A DNA stretch of 64,000 bases from Actinospineispora acaciae DSM 45401 (GTDB lineage: Bacteria; Actinomycetota; Actinomycetes; Mycobacteriales; Pseudonocardiaceae), in assembly GCF_000620785.1 (NCBI RefSeq), contig NZ_JIAI01000001.1, positions 1,907,217-1,971,216 of the forward strand, in the 5' to 3' direction. Below are positions 42,935 to 50,982 of the stretch, piece by piece (position 1 is the stretch's first letter; every line of letters starts with the position of its first letter). A program made the translations under genes and the position numbers. The notes under the pieces are model-generated. The model did no database searches. It worked only from the letters and a program-made list of their open reading frames with translations, and had not been told where the DNA came from.

Positions 42935-44272
42935 TCACGGCAGCGTGTTGGTGCGCGCGACCCGCTCGTAGAACCGGGCCGAGCTCTTGACGGTGCGCCG
43001 CTGCGTGTCGCGGTCGACGTGGACGATGCCGAACGTCCGGTTGTAGCCCCAGATCCACTCGAAGTTGTCCAGCAGCGTCCACACGAAGTAGCCGCGCAGC
43101 GGCACGCCGGCCTCGATCGCGCCGTGGGCGGCCGCGAAGTGCGAGCGCAGGAACTCGACGCGCCGGGGATCGTCGACGACGCCGTTCGCCCTCGGCGGGT
43201 CGTCGTAGGAGGCGCCGTTCTCGGTCACGTACATCGCCTTCGGCCGGTACTCGCGGTTGATCTCGACCAGCGTCTCGCGCAGGCCGTCGGGATGAACCGG
43301 CCAGTCGCAGTCGGTCCTCGGCAGCGGGGGAAGCAGCTCCCGGAACCCGGCCGGGCCGTTCTCGTCCGGATCGTCGACGGTGTCGAAGACCATGTAGTAG
43401 TTCACCCCGAGGAAGTCGATCGGGGCCCGGATCTCGTCCATGTCGCCGTCCTCGACATCGGGCAGGCAGCCGTGTTCGGCGAAACGGTCCCAGAGCAGTC
43501 GCGGATACCGTCCGTGGAACACCGGGTCGAGGAACCAGCCGTAGATCAGCTCGTTCGCGCGCCGCGCCGCGAGCGCGTCCTCCGGGCGGTCGGTGGCCGG
43601 CCGGTGCGGGATCACGCACGGCGAGTAGCCGATCTCCGGAGCCCCGAGCGCGCGCAGCGCGGTGACCGCCCGGCCGTGCGCGAGCAACAGGTGGTGCGCC
43701 GCCCGCGAGGCCGCCTTCCAGTCGCGCACGCCCGGCGCCATCGAGCCCTCGCCGTAGCCGTTGTACGCGATCACCCACGGCTCGTTGTGCGTCGTCCACA
43801 GCCGCACCCGGTCACCGAGCCGGCCGGCCAGGGCGCGGGCGTACTCGACGAACGCATCGACCGTCGCGCGGTCGGGCCAGCCGCCGCGGTCCTGCAGCGC
43901 CTGCGGCATGTCCCAGTGGTTGAGCGTCAGCGCCGGCACGATGCCGCGTTCCAGCAGCGCGTCGACCAGCCGGTCGTAGAAGTCCAGCCCGGCCGGGTTG
44001 GCGGGGCCGACGCCGTCGGGCATCACCCGCGACCAGCCGGCCGAGAACCGGTAGGCGCCCAGCCCGAGCGAGGACATCAGCTCCACGTCCTCGTCGTAGC
44101 GGTGGTAGTGATCGCAGGCCACGTCGCCGGTGTAGCCGTTCTCGATCCGGCCGGGGGTATGGGCGAACGTGTCCCATACCGACGGCTTGCGGCCGCCCTC
44201 GGCCACGGCGCCCTCGATCTGGTAGGCGGCCGTGGCGGTGCCCCACAGGAAGCCGTCGGGAAACGTGCGCAT
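42935..44272 (-). CDS. GH1 beta-glycosidase, canonical active site (copy B)
   Basis: A 445-residue GH1 enzyme that keeps every signature: LNHWDMP, acid/base E164 in TTHNEPW, nucleophile E351 in YVTENGAS, and DNFEW late in the chain. It is the only one of the four GH1s here with the normal glycone site, so a beta-glucosidase/galactosidase/fucosidase activity is likely. There is no signal peptide, so it acts on imported glycosides. ATG 44272 follows GAAGGG by five bases. It is the last gene of the E1 alpha/E1 beta/isomerase unit, starting two bases after the isomerase stop. Confidence 0.93.
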   Translation of the reverse strand: MRTFPDGFLWGTATAAYQIEGAVAEGGRKPSVWDTFAHTPGRIENGYTGDVACDHYHRYDEDVELMSSLGLGAYRFSAGWSRVMPDGVGPANPAGLDFYDRLVDALLERGIVPALTLNHWDMPQALQDRGGWPDRATVDAFVEYARALAGRLGDRVRLWTTHNEPWVIAYNGYGEGSMAPGVRDWKAASRAAHHLLLAHGRAVTALRALGAPEIGYSPCVIPHRPATDRPEDALAARRANELIYGWFLDPVFHGRYPRLLWDRFAEHGCLPDVEDGDMDEIRAPIDFLGVNYYMVFDTVDDPDENGPAGFRELLPPLPRTDCDWPVHPDGLRETLVEINREYRPKAMYVTENGASYDDPPRANGVVDDPRRVEFLRSHFAAAHGAIEAGVPLRGYFVWTLLDNFEWIWGYNRTFGIVHVDRDTQRRTVKSSARFYERVARTNTLP

Positions 44273-44274
44273 GC

Positions 44275-44553
44275 CTACCCTTCCTCGAGCGGATGGACCG
44301 CCAGCGCGGTCACCTCCACGGTCGTCCACGGATACAGCGGCAGCCCAGCGATCGCGTTGTGCAGCTCGGTCGCGTCGCGGGCCGCCCAGACGCCGACGTT
44401 GCGCAGGCCGCCGGGTAGCCGCCAGATGCGGGTGATCGTCCCCCGGCGGCGCAGCTCCTGGCCGTAGTCGAACTCGGCGGCGGTGAGCTCGGCGCGGGTG
44501 GCGGCGGGCATGTCGGCCGGCAGCGCCACCTCGATCCGGACCAGGAACTCCAT
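44275..44553 (-). CDS. Muconolactone delta-isomerase-like protein
   Basis: A 92-residue ferredoxin-like protein matching the CatC family: FLVRIEVALPADMP, AEFDYGQELRRRG, LWR-like IWRLPGGLRNVGVW, ELHNAIAGLPLYPW and a final VTALAVHPL. CatC isomerises muconolactone to 3-oxoadipate enol-lactone, but short relatives outside catechol clusters have uncertain roles. No catechol dioxygenase or cycloisomerase gene is near. It lies between E1 beta (6-bp gap) and the GH1 (2-bp gap), so a lactone-isomerisation role in sugar-acid breakdown is possible. Confidence 0.85.
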   Translation of the reverse strand: MEFLVRIEVALPADMPAATRAELTAAEFDYGQELRRRGTITRIWRLPGGLRNVGVWAARDATELHNAIAGLPLYPWTTVEVTALAVHPLEEG

Positions 44554-44559
44554 CGGCGT

Positions 44560-45543
44560 CTACCCTTCGAGCTGGTTGCGAACTTCCTTCTCGATGCGCT
44601 CGACGCTCGGCAGCCAGGCCGCTTCGAGCACGCCGGCGTACGGGACCGGCGTGTCGGCGCCGCTGACCAGGGCCGGCGGCGCGTCGAGCGACTCGAAGTG
44701 ATCGCGTACGACCGCGGCCACGACGGTAGCTCCCCAACTGCCGCTGAACGAGGACTCCTGCACCACGACGAGGTGACCGGTGCGGTCGACGCTCTCGCCG
44801 ATCGTCGCGGCGTCCAGCGGCAGCACGGTTCGCGGGTCGATCAGTTCGACCTCGATGCCGTCCTGGGCCAGCTCCTCGGCGGCCTCGGCGGCCCGCTGGC
44901 GCATCAGCTGGCTGGCCACCACCGTGACGTGCTCGCCGGGGCGGACCACGCCCGCCTTGCCGATCTCCAGGGGCGTCGGCGTCTCGGGCAGCTCGCCCTT
45001 GAGGTTGTACAGGCCCTTGTGCTCGAAGTAGAGGACCGGGTCGTCGTCCGCGATGGCGGCCCGCAGCAGCGAGTAGGCGTCCTCCACCGAGCCGGGCACC
45101 ACGATCTTCAGCCCGGGGCAGTTGAGGAACCAGTTCTCGACGGTCTGTGAGTGCTGCGAGGCGAACCCGCCGCCGGCCCCGTTGAGCAGCCGGACCGTCA
45201 CGGGCAGGCCGACCTGGCCGCCGGTCATGTAGCGGTACTTCGCGAGCTGGTTGGCGATCTGGTCGAAGCAGACGCCCGCGAAGTCCGCGAACATCAGCTC
45301 CGCCACCGGGCGCAGGCCCTTCAGCGACGCGCCGATCGCGGTGCCGATGATCGCCTGCTCCGAGATCGGGGTGTCCAGGACGCGGGCCGGGCCGAACCGG
45401 TCGACCAGGCCCTCGGTGGTCTTGAACGCGCCGCCGGCCGCCGCGATGTCCTCACCGATCATGAAGACCCGCTCGTCCTCGGCGAGGGCGTCCTCCAGGC
45501 CCCTGCGGACGGCCTCCTTGTACGTCACGGTGCCCACGCTCAC
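44560..45543 (-). CDS. 2-oxoacid dehydrogenase E1 beta subunit
   Basis: A 327-residue transketolase-like E1 beta. It contains VTYKEAVRRGLEDAL, EDERVFMIGEDIAAAGGAF (shown in part), TPISEQAIIGTAIG, PVAELMFADF and SQHSQTVENWF, all typical of the pyruvate/acetoin/branched-chain E1 beta family. GTG 45543 overlaps the E1 alpha stop (GTGA). With E1 alpha it forms the TPP-dependent decarboxylase that hands an acyl group to the lipoyl arm of E2, whose gene is 9 kb away at 35373. Confidence 0.93.
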   Translation of the reverse strand: MSVGTVTYKEAVRRGLEDALAEDERVFMIGEDIAAAGGAFKTTEGLVDRFGPARVLDTPISEQAIIGTAIGASLKGLRPVAELMFADFAGVCFDQIANQLAKYRYMTGGQVGLPVTVRLLNGAGGGFASQHSQTVENWFLNCPGLKIVVPGSVEDAYSLLRAAIADDDPVLYFEHKGLYNLKGELPETPTPLEIGKAGVVRPGEHVTVVASQLMRQRAAEAAEELAQDGIEVELIDPRTVLPLDAATIGESVDRTGHLVVVQESSFSGSWGATVVAAVVRDHFESLDAPPALVSGADTPVPYAGVLEAAWLPSVERIEKEVRNQLEG

Positions 45544-46493
45544 GCGTACACGTCCTCTTCGATCAGGGCCAGGCCGGGCTCGGGCGCGGCGAGTGCCCGT
45601 TCGAGCGCGGCCTCGACCGCCTTGTCCGCGTCGGCGCGCGCCTGGGCGATGGCCTCGGGCGCCACGCCGTTCTCGGCCAGCAGCGCCTCCAGCCGCGTGA
45701 TCGGGTCCTTCGCCAGCCACTCCGCCAGCTCCCCGGCGGGCCGGTACTTCCCGGGGTCGGTGCGGGAGTGGCCGCGGTGGCGGTAGGTCATGGCCTCGAT
45801 CAGCGTCGGCCCCTCCCCGGCGCGGGCCCTGGCGGCGGCCTCGGACACGGCGGTGTGCACCGCCACGACGTCGTTGCCGTCGACGCGCACGCCCGGCATG
45901 CCGTAGCTGTCCGCGCGGCTCGCTAGCCGCTCCACCGGGGTCGTCGTCGCGATCGGCGAGTACTCCCCGTAGAGGTTGTTCTCGCAGAAGAACAGGACCG
46001 GCAGCTTCCAGATCCCGGCCAGGTTCAGCGCCTCGTGGAACGCGCCGATGTTCGTGCTCCCGTCGCCGAAGAAGCACAGGCTCACCGCGCCGCTGCCGGT
46101 GTGTTTCGCGGCGAACGCCAGGCCCGTCGCGATCGGCAGGTGCGCCCCGACGATGGCGAACGAGCCGTACGCGCCGACCCCCACGTCCGTCAGGTGCATC
46201 GAGCCGCCCTTGCCCCGGCACAGCCCCGACTCCCGCCCCAGGATCTCCGCGAACGTGCCGTCCAGCGGCGCGCCCATGGCCAGCACGGCGCCGTGCCCGC
46301 GATAGGTGCAGAGCATCGAGTCGCCCTCGCGCAGCGCGAAGCACGCGCCCACCGCGCAGGCCTCCTGCCCGTTGCACAGGTGCGTCGAGCCGCGCACCAG
46401 GTTCTTGGTGAACAGCCGCTGCACCTCGTCCTCGAAGCCGCGGATCTCGATCATGCGCCGCAGCATCGACAGCAGGCGCTCATCGGACGCCAT
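45540..46493 (-). CDS. 2-oxoacid dehydrogenase E1 alpha subunit (AcoA/PdhA type)
   Basis: A 317-residue TPP-binding subunit. THLCNGQEACAVG and TYRGHGAVLAMG precede the TPP/metal motif that runs from GDGSTN (143-148) to ENN (171-173), and YRHRGHSRTDP marks the phosphorylation-loop region. The short length and sequence favour the acetoin-dehydrogenase-like branch. ATG 46493; a TATAGT -10-like element overlaps the regulon box about 20 bases upstream, which would make a very short leader. It heads the E1 alpha/E1 beta/isomerase/GH1 unit and is divergent from the Dpp-type importer. Confidence 0.93.
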   Translation of the reverse strand: MASDERLLSMLRRMIEIRGFEDEVQRLFTKNLVRGSTHLCNGQEACAVGACFALREGDSMLCTYRGHGAVLAMGAPLDGTFAEILGRESGLCRGKGGSMHLTDVGVGAYGSFAIVGAHLPIATGLAFAAKHTGSGAVSLCFFGDGSTNIGAFHEALNLAGIWKLPVLFFCENNLYGEYSPIATTTPVERLASRADSYGMPGVRVDGNDVVAVHTAVSEAAARARAGEGPTLIEAMTYRHRGHSRTDPGKYRPAGELAEWLAKDPITRLEALLAENGVAPEAIAQARADADKAVEAALERALAAPEPGLALIEEDVYA

Positions 46494-46504
46494 CAGCGGG
46501 AATC

Positions 46505-46519
46505 GTCACTATATGAAAA
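46505..46519 (+). promoter_or_regulatory. Predicted IclR-regulon box at the E1 alpha promoter
   Basis: GTCACTATATGAAAA. It matches TCA-N3-YA-TGAAA in full, 12-26 bp upstream of the E1 alpha ATG. On the minus strand it contains TATAGT, a possible -10, so binding would block transcription. Confidence 0.55.
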
Positions 46520-46582
46520 AACACGAGCCATACTGAAAGGCTAACCTGAGCCTTCGAAGCTGGTCAAGAGATCCTTCGAATA

Positions 46583-46596
46583 GTGAAGCTCGTTTC
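46583..46596. promoter_or_regulatory. Second TGAAGC-NN-GYTTCA palindrome, importer promoter
   Basis: TGAAGC-TC-GTTTCA is nearly identical to the palindrome at 42094-42107 in the mutarotase region. It lies 20 bp upstream of the -35 element of the solute-binding protein promoter, between the two divergent units. Confidence 0.5.
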
Positions 46597-46615
46597 AGAT
46601 GACCAGAATCTTTCG

Positions 46616-46645
46616 TTGACCCTCCGAGCGCGGCGAACTTATACT
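46616..46645 (+). promoter_or_regulatory. Housekeeping-type promoter of the Dpp-like importer operon
   Basis: TTGACC (46616-46621), an 18-bp spacer and TATACT (46640-46645) make a good sigma70-type promoter, giving a leader of roughly 105 bases before ATG 46759. Confidence 0.7.
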
Positions 46646-46758
46646 CGCCGGCAACTCGCAGACCGCAAGCGCCTCGGCCCGGGGATCGCCCCGGCGGCCC
46701 CCATCCCTCATGCCACATCGACGCACGACCGTCGCTGGACTCAACGTGGAGGCAGGAG

Positions 46759-48402
46759 ATGAGCATGACCCTGCGCGGTCGGGCGTGCGCCTCGTTCTTC
46801 GCGCCGGCACTGGCGGTGATGCTGTTGCTCTCGGGGTGCGGCGCGGCGCGGGGCGGCGACCACGGAGCGCGGCAACCGGCCGACGTGCTGTCGGGCGCGT
46901 GGGGTGCCGTCCTGCGGCCGGGCGGCACGCCCGAGCGCGGCGGGACGCTCGTCGTCGACCAGTCGGGCGAGCCGAAGACACTGAGCCCGTACCGGATGAT
47001 GGAGGCACCGGGCACGCCGGAGCTGCAGGTCGGGGCGCAGATGTTCGACCAACTGGTCGAGTACCGGCCGGGCTGGTTCGACCCACAGCCGGGGCTGGCG
47101 ACGAGCTGGGACGTCAGCCCGGACGGCCTGGCCTACACGTTCCACCTGCGCCCGGGTGTCACGTTCTCCAACGGCATGCCGTTCACCTCGGCGGACGTCC
47201 AGTTCACCCTCGACCACGCCCGGGGGCCGGACTCGTTCTTCCGGGACTCGCTCTACGGGGTCATCACCGGGATCCACACCCCGGACCCGCTGACCGCGGT
47301 CGTGACGCTGGAGCGGCCGACCCCCGGCTTCGTCTACTCGCTCGGCAACATCGCGGCGTCGATCGTGCCGAAGGCGCTGGTCGAGTCCGAGGGCGCCGCC
47401 GCGTTCAACGAACACCCCGTGGGCACCGGGCCGTTCATGCTCAACGAATGGATCAAGGACCAGGAGGCCGACCTGGTCCGCAACCCCACCCACTGGCGCG
47501 CTGGACGCCCCTACCTCGACGGGCTCAAGATCCGCGTCACCCCGAACGACAACACCCGCATCCTCAACGTCCTGTCCGGCACCTCGGACGTCGCGGACAC
47601 CGTCCCGTTCCCGCAGATCAAGACCATCAACGCCAGCGGCAGGGCCAGCGTCCTTGTCGGCGCCGGCGGCGACATGTACGTGATCTGGCCGAACGGCGCG
47701 AAGGAGCCGTTCAGCGAGCGGGTCGTGCGGCAGGCGCTGGTCGCGGCGACGCCGGTCAAGGACATCAACGAGGTGGCCTTCGGCGGCGTCGCGCAGATCA
47801 TGAACACGGTCTATCCGAAGGCGAAGTACTGGAACGAGGCCGCGCCCGGACCGTCCCGGGAGAACGGCAGGGCGTTGCTCGCCAGGTCCTCGGTGCCGGA
47901 CGGCTTCGCCACGACGATCAACATCGTCGGTACCGACCAGCCGTCCAACCAGGTCGCGCAGATCGTGCAGCAGTCCTGGGCCGCGATCGGCGTCAAGGTC
48001 ACGATCCAGCGCATGGACAACGCGACGCTCGGCGCCAGGTGGGAGGCGGGCGACCACGACCTGACGATCTTCACGCCGGGGGCGTTCTCCACGGACATCC
48101 CGGTCGACGACGAGTTCGCCACGCTGATGTTCGACTCGCCGGCGACGGACAACCTGCACACCTACCTCGACAACCCGACGGCGGCGGCGCTCACCCGGCG
48201 GGCCACGACCACGCTGGACGAGGCCGAACGCAAGCGCCTGTTCGACCGGCTCCAGGTCGTGACGATCGACAACCCGCCGGTGATCCCGCTGGTCTACACG
48301 CCGAACCGGGCGGCGGTCGGCAACCGCGTGCACGGCTTCAACTACCTGATGGCCGGCAGCTACTGGCGGCTCGACGAAGTGTGGAAGGAGGCCGAGGCGT
48401 GA
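46759..48402 (+). CDS. Family-5 solute-binding lipoprotein of the Dpp/Opp-like importer
   Basis: A 547-residue lipoprotein (LLLSGCG, lipid Cys about 27) of SBP_bac_5, with LSPYRMMEAPGTPELQ, LRPGVTFSNGMPFTSADV and a C-terminal YLMAGSYWRLDEVW. Members bind peptides, nickel, or plant oligosaccharides and glycosides. It is the paralogue of the protein at 32276-33898. ATG 46759 has GGAGG five bases upstream; ATG 46765 is equally placed behind AGGAG. It is first in an operon of two permeases, two ATPases and a GH1, so the ligand is probably a glycoside. Confidence 0.93.
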   Translation: MSMTLRGRACASFFAPALAVMLLLSGCGAARGGDHGARQPADVLSGAWGAVLRPGGTPERGGTLVVDQSGEPKTLSPYRMMEAPGTPELQVGAQMFDQLVEYRPGWFDPQPGLATSWDVSPDGLAYTFHLRPGVTFSNGMPFTSADVQFTLDHARGPDSFFRDSLYGVITGIHTPDPLTAVVTLERPTPGFVYSLGNIAASIVPKALVESEGAAAFNEHPVGTGPFMLNEWIKDQEADLVRNPTHWRAGRPYLDGLKIRVTPNDNTRILNVLSGTSDVADTVPFPQIKTINASGRASVLVGAGGDMYVIWPNGAKEPFSERVVRQALVAATPVKDINEVAFGGVAQIMNTVYPKAKYWNEAAPGPSRENGRALLARSSVPDGFATTINIVGTDQPSNQVAQIVQQSWAAIGVKVTIQRMDNATLGARWEAGDHDLTIFTPGAFSTDIPVDDEFATLMFDSPATDNLHTYLDNPTAAALTRRATTTLDEAERKRLFDRLQVVTIDNPPVIPLVYTPNRAAVGNRVHGFNYLMAGSYWRLDEVWKEAEA

Positions 48403-49331
48403 CGCGGTTCCTGCTCACTCGCGTCCTCGACATGGTCCCGGTCGTGCTCGGGGTCAGCGTCGCGGCGTTCCTCGTGATCCATCTCGTCCCCGGCGACCCG
48501 GCGCGGCTGCTGCTCGGTTTCCGGGCGGACCCGGAGGCGGTCGCCGCGCTCAACCACCGGCTCGGCCTCGACCGGCCGCTGCCGACGCAGTACTGGGACT
48601 TCGTCTCCCGCGCCGCGCGGCTCGACTTCGGGGAGTCGCTGCGCAGCACCGACCCGGTGGGCGCGACCATCGCGCGGCGCGGCGTGCCGAGCCTGCTGCT
48701 GGTGCTGTACTCGCTGCTGCTGACGGTGGCCATCGCGGTGCCGCTGGCCACCCTCGCCGCAGCCCGCCGCGGCGGCCTGGTCGACCAGGCGATCCGAGTG
48801 CTCACCACCGTCACGTTCGTGATGCCCGGCTTCTGGCTGGGCCTGTTGTTGATCGAGCTCGCCAGCCTGCGGCTCGGCCTGCTGCCGACCTCGGGCTACG
48901 GCGGCACCCTGACCGAGCACCTCGCCTCGCTGACCTTGCCGGCGCTGACCACGGCGCTCGGGCTGGCGCCGCTGGTCCTGCGCCAGCTGCGCGCGAACGT
49001 GATCGACACCCTCGGCGCGGAGTACGTGGAGGCCGCCCGCGCCCGGGGCCTGGGCACCTTCCGCGTCCTGCGCAGGCACGTGGTGCGCAACTCGGTGATG
49101 TCGACGGTCACGCTGCTCGGCATCATCGCCGGCGTCCTGCTGAGCGTGAACGTCATCGTCGAGAACGTGTTCGCGATCCCCGGGCTCGGCACGCTGCTGG
49201 TGACGGCCGTGTCCCAGCGGGACTACCCGGTCGTCCAGGCGCTGACCCTGTTCTTCGGGCTCGCGGTGGTGTCGGCCAGCCTGCTCACCGACCTGTGCTA
49301 CGCGCTGCTCGACCCCAGGGTGCGGCTGTGA
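48399..49331 (+). CDS. Dpp/Opp-type ABC permease, DppB-like
   Basis: A 310-residue permease with six membrane segments. TRFLLTRVLDMVPVVLGVSV at the N-terminus, HLVPGDPARLLLG and RPLPTQYWDFV are the usual DppB opening; the coupling loop is EYVEAARARGLGTFRVLRRH. GTG 48399 overlaps the binding-protein stop (GTGA). It pairs with the next gene to form the translocation pore. Confidence 0.94.
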   Translation: MTRFLLTRVLDMVPVVLGVSVAAFLVIHLVPGDPARLLLGFRADPEAVAALNHRLGLDRPLPTQYWDFVSRAARLDFGESLRSTDPVGATIARRGVPSLLLVLYSLLLTVAIAVPLATLAAARRGGLVDQAIRVLTTVTFVMPGFWLGLLLIELASLRLGLLPTSGYGGTLTEHLASLTLPALTTALGLAPLVLRQLRANVIDTLGAEYVEAARARGLGTFRVLRRHVVRNSVMSTVTLLGIIAGVLLSVNVIVENVFAIPGLGTLLVTAVSQRDYPVVQALTLFFGLAVVSASLLTDLCYALLDPRVRL

Positions 49332-50152
49332 CCGCCCGCGCCGGCACCGCCTCGATGGTCACCGGGCTGTCGCTGGTCGGGGCGGTCGTGCTGGCCAGCG
49401 CGGTCGGGCACTTCACCCTGTCGGACCCGAACCTGCAGACCTTCTCCGAGACGCTGCGACCGCCGTCGCCGGCGCACCTGTTCGGCACCGACGACCTCGG
49501 CCGGGACGTGATCGCGCGGACGCTCGCCGCGACCTGGCTGGACCTCGCCCTCGCGCTCGGCGCCACCGCGGTGTCGGTCACCGTCGGCATCGTGGTCGGC
49601 ACCCTGGCCGGCTACCTCGGCGGCTGGCCGGAGCGGGTGAGCCTGCGCGTCGCCGACTTCGTGATCGCGTTCCCGTTCGTGGTGCTGGTGTTGGTGATCA
49701 TCGCGATCGTCGGGCCGGGGCCACTGGGGATCTTCGCGGCGCTGACCGCGGGCGGCTGGGCCTACTACGCCCGGATCTCCCGCGCCGAGCTGCTGGTGCT
49801 GCGCGAGCGGCAGTTCATCCAGGCCGCCCACACGCTGGGGTTCTCCCCGCGCCGGGTGATGTTCCGGCACGCGCTGCCGAACCTGCTGCGCCCCGGCCTG
49901 GTGTACTCGATGTCGGACGCCGTGATGAACATCCTGTTCGTCGCGGCGCTGTCCTTCCTCGGCCTCGGCGTCCGGCCGCCCACGCCCGAGTGGGGCGCGA
50001 TCATCTCCGACGGCCAGGCGTACCTGCTCTCCGCCTGGTGGATCACCACGCTGCCCGGCGTCGTGCTGACACTCGTCGGCCTGGGCTTCACGCTGATCGG
50101 CGACGCGCTCGGCGAGCGCCTGGGCACCCGGGTCGAGCGGGTGGCCCGGTGA
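49328..50152 (+). CDS. Dpp/Opp-type ABC permease, DppC-like
   Basis: A 274-residue permease. HLFGTDDLGRDVIARTLAA is the DppC N-terminal signature, followed by five or six membrane segments and the coupling loop QFIQAAHTLGFSPRRVMFRH; FLGLGVRPPTPEWGAIISDG closes the family pattern. It starts at GTG 49328 within the DppB stop (GTGA) and overlaps the ATPase gene by the same means. Confidence 0.94.
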   Translation: MTARAGTASMVTGLSLVGAVVLASAVGHFTLSDPNLQTFSETLRPPSPAHLFGTDDLGRDVIARTLAATWLDLALALGATAVSVTVGIVVGTLAGYLGGWPERVSLRVADFVIAFPFVVLVLVIIAIVGPGPLGIFAALTAGGWAYYARISRAELLVLRERQFIQAAHTLGFSPRRVMFRHALPNLLRPGLVYSMSDAVMNILFVAALSFLGLGVRPPTPEWGAIISDGQAYLLSAWWITTLPGVVLTLVGLGFTLIGDALGERLGTRVERVAR

Positions 50153-50976
50153 GCGCGCTGCTGGCCGTGTCCGGGCTGACCATCGGCTTCCCGACCGGCA
50201 GCGACCACGAGCTGGCCGTGCGCGGTGTCGGGTTCGAGGTCATGGCCGGCGAGACGCTGGGGATCGTCGGCGAGTCCGGCAGCGGCAAGAGCCTGTCGCT
50301 GCGGGCACTGCTGGGGATCGTGCCGGCACCGGGCGTGGTGCTCGGCGGCAGCGCGACCTGGCGCGGCGCCTCCGACCTGCTGACGCTGGGACGGCGCGGG
50401 TGGCGCGAGGTGCGCGGCAGGCAGATCGCGATGATCTTCCAGGATCCCCAGGACAGCCTGAACCCGGTCTACACGGTCGGCGACCAGCTCGGCGAGGTGC
50501 TGACCCGACGCGCCGGGCTCACCCGCGGGGACGCCCGCCGCCGGGCCGTGGAGCTGCTCACCCGGGTCGGGATCCCGGCGCCCGAGCGCCGCCTGCGGGA
50601 CTACCCGCACCATCTCAGCGGCGGCATGCGGCAGCGCGTGATGATCGCGATGGCGATCGCCTGCGAGCCGGCGCTGCTGCTCGCGGACGAGCCGACCACG
50701 GCCCTCGACGTGACCATCCAGGACCAGATCCTGCGGCTGTTGGCCGACATCCAGGCGGAGTCCGGGATGGCGGCGATCATGGTGTCGCACGACCTCGGCG
50801 TGATCGCGCAGTCCTGCGACCGCGTCGCCGTCATGTGCGCCGGCCGCGTCGTCGAGTCCGGCACCGTCGACGAGGTCCTGAGCGCGCCGCGCGACCCGTA
50901 CACCGCGGGGCTGCTCGCCGCCGTGCCCGCCATGCCGGGCGATCCCCGGCCCGCGCCACCACCGAGGGGCCGGTGA
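50149..50976 (+). CDS. Dpp/Opp-type ABC ATPase, DppD-like, short C-terminus
   Basis: A 275-residue ATPase with Walker A GESGSGKS, Q-loop MIFQDPQDSLNPVYT, signature LSGGMRQR, Walker B LLLADEPTTALDV and switch His in VSHDLGV. It ends soon after the core in a proline-rich tail, without the roughly 50-residue oligopeptide-transporter C-terminal extension that the partner ATPase keeps. GTG 50149 overlaps the DppC stop. Confidence 0.94.
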   Translation: MSALLAVSGLTIGFPTGSDHELAVRGVGFEVMAGETLGIVGESGSGKSLSLRALLGIVPAPGVVLGGSATWRGASDLLTLGRRGWREVRGRQIAMIFQDPQDSLNPVYTVGDQLGEVLTRRAGLTRGDARRRAVELLTRVGIPAPERRLRDYPHHLSGGMRQRVMIAMAIACEPALLLADEPTTALDVTIQDQILRLLADIQAESGMAAIMVSHDLGVIAQSCDRVAVMCAGRVVESGTVDEVLSAPRDPYTAGLLAAVPAMPGDPRPAPPPRGR

Positions 50977-50982
50977 CCAACC

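Noticed and set aside
44275..44553. Part of a catechol (beta-ketoadipate) pathway
   Set aside because: A CatC-like protein alone is not enough; no catechol dioxygenase, muconate cycloisomerase or enol-lactone hydrolase gene lies in the window.
46710..49331. An 873-codon frame starting before the solute-binding protein
   Set aside because: Its first two-thirds are a shadow of the binding-protein gene; only the last 310 codons, from GTG 48399, are the real DppB-like permease.
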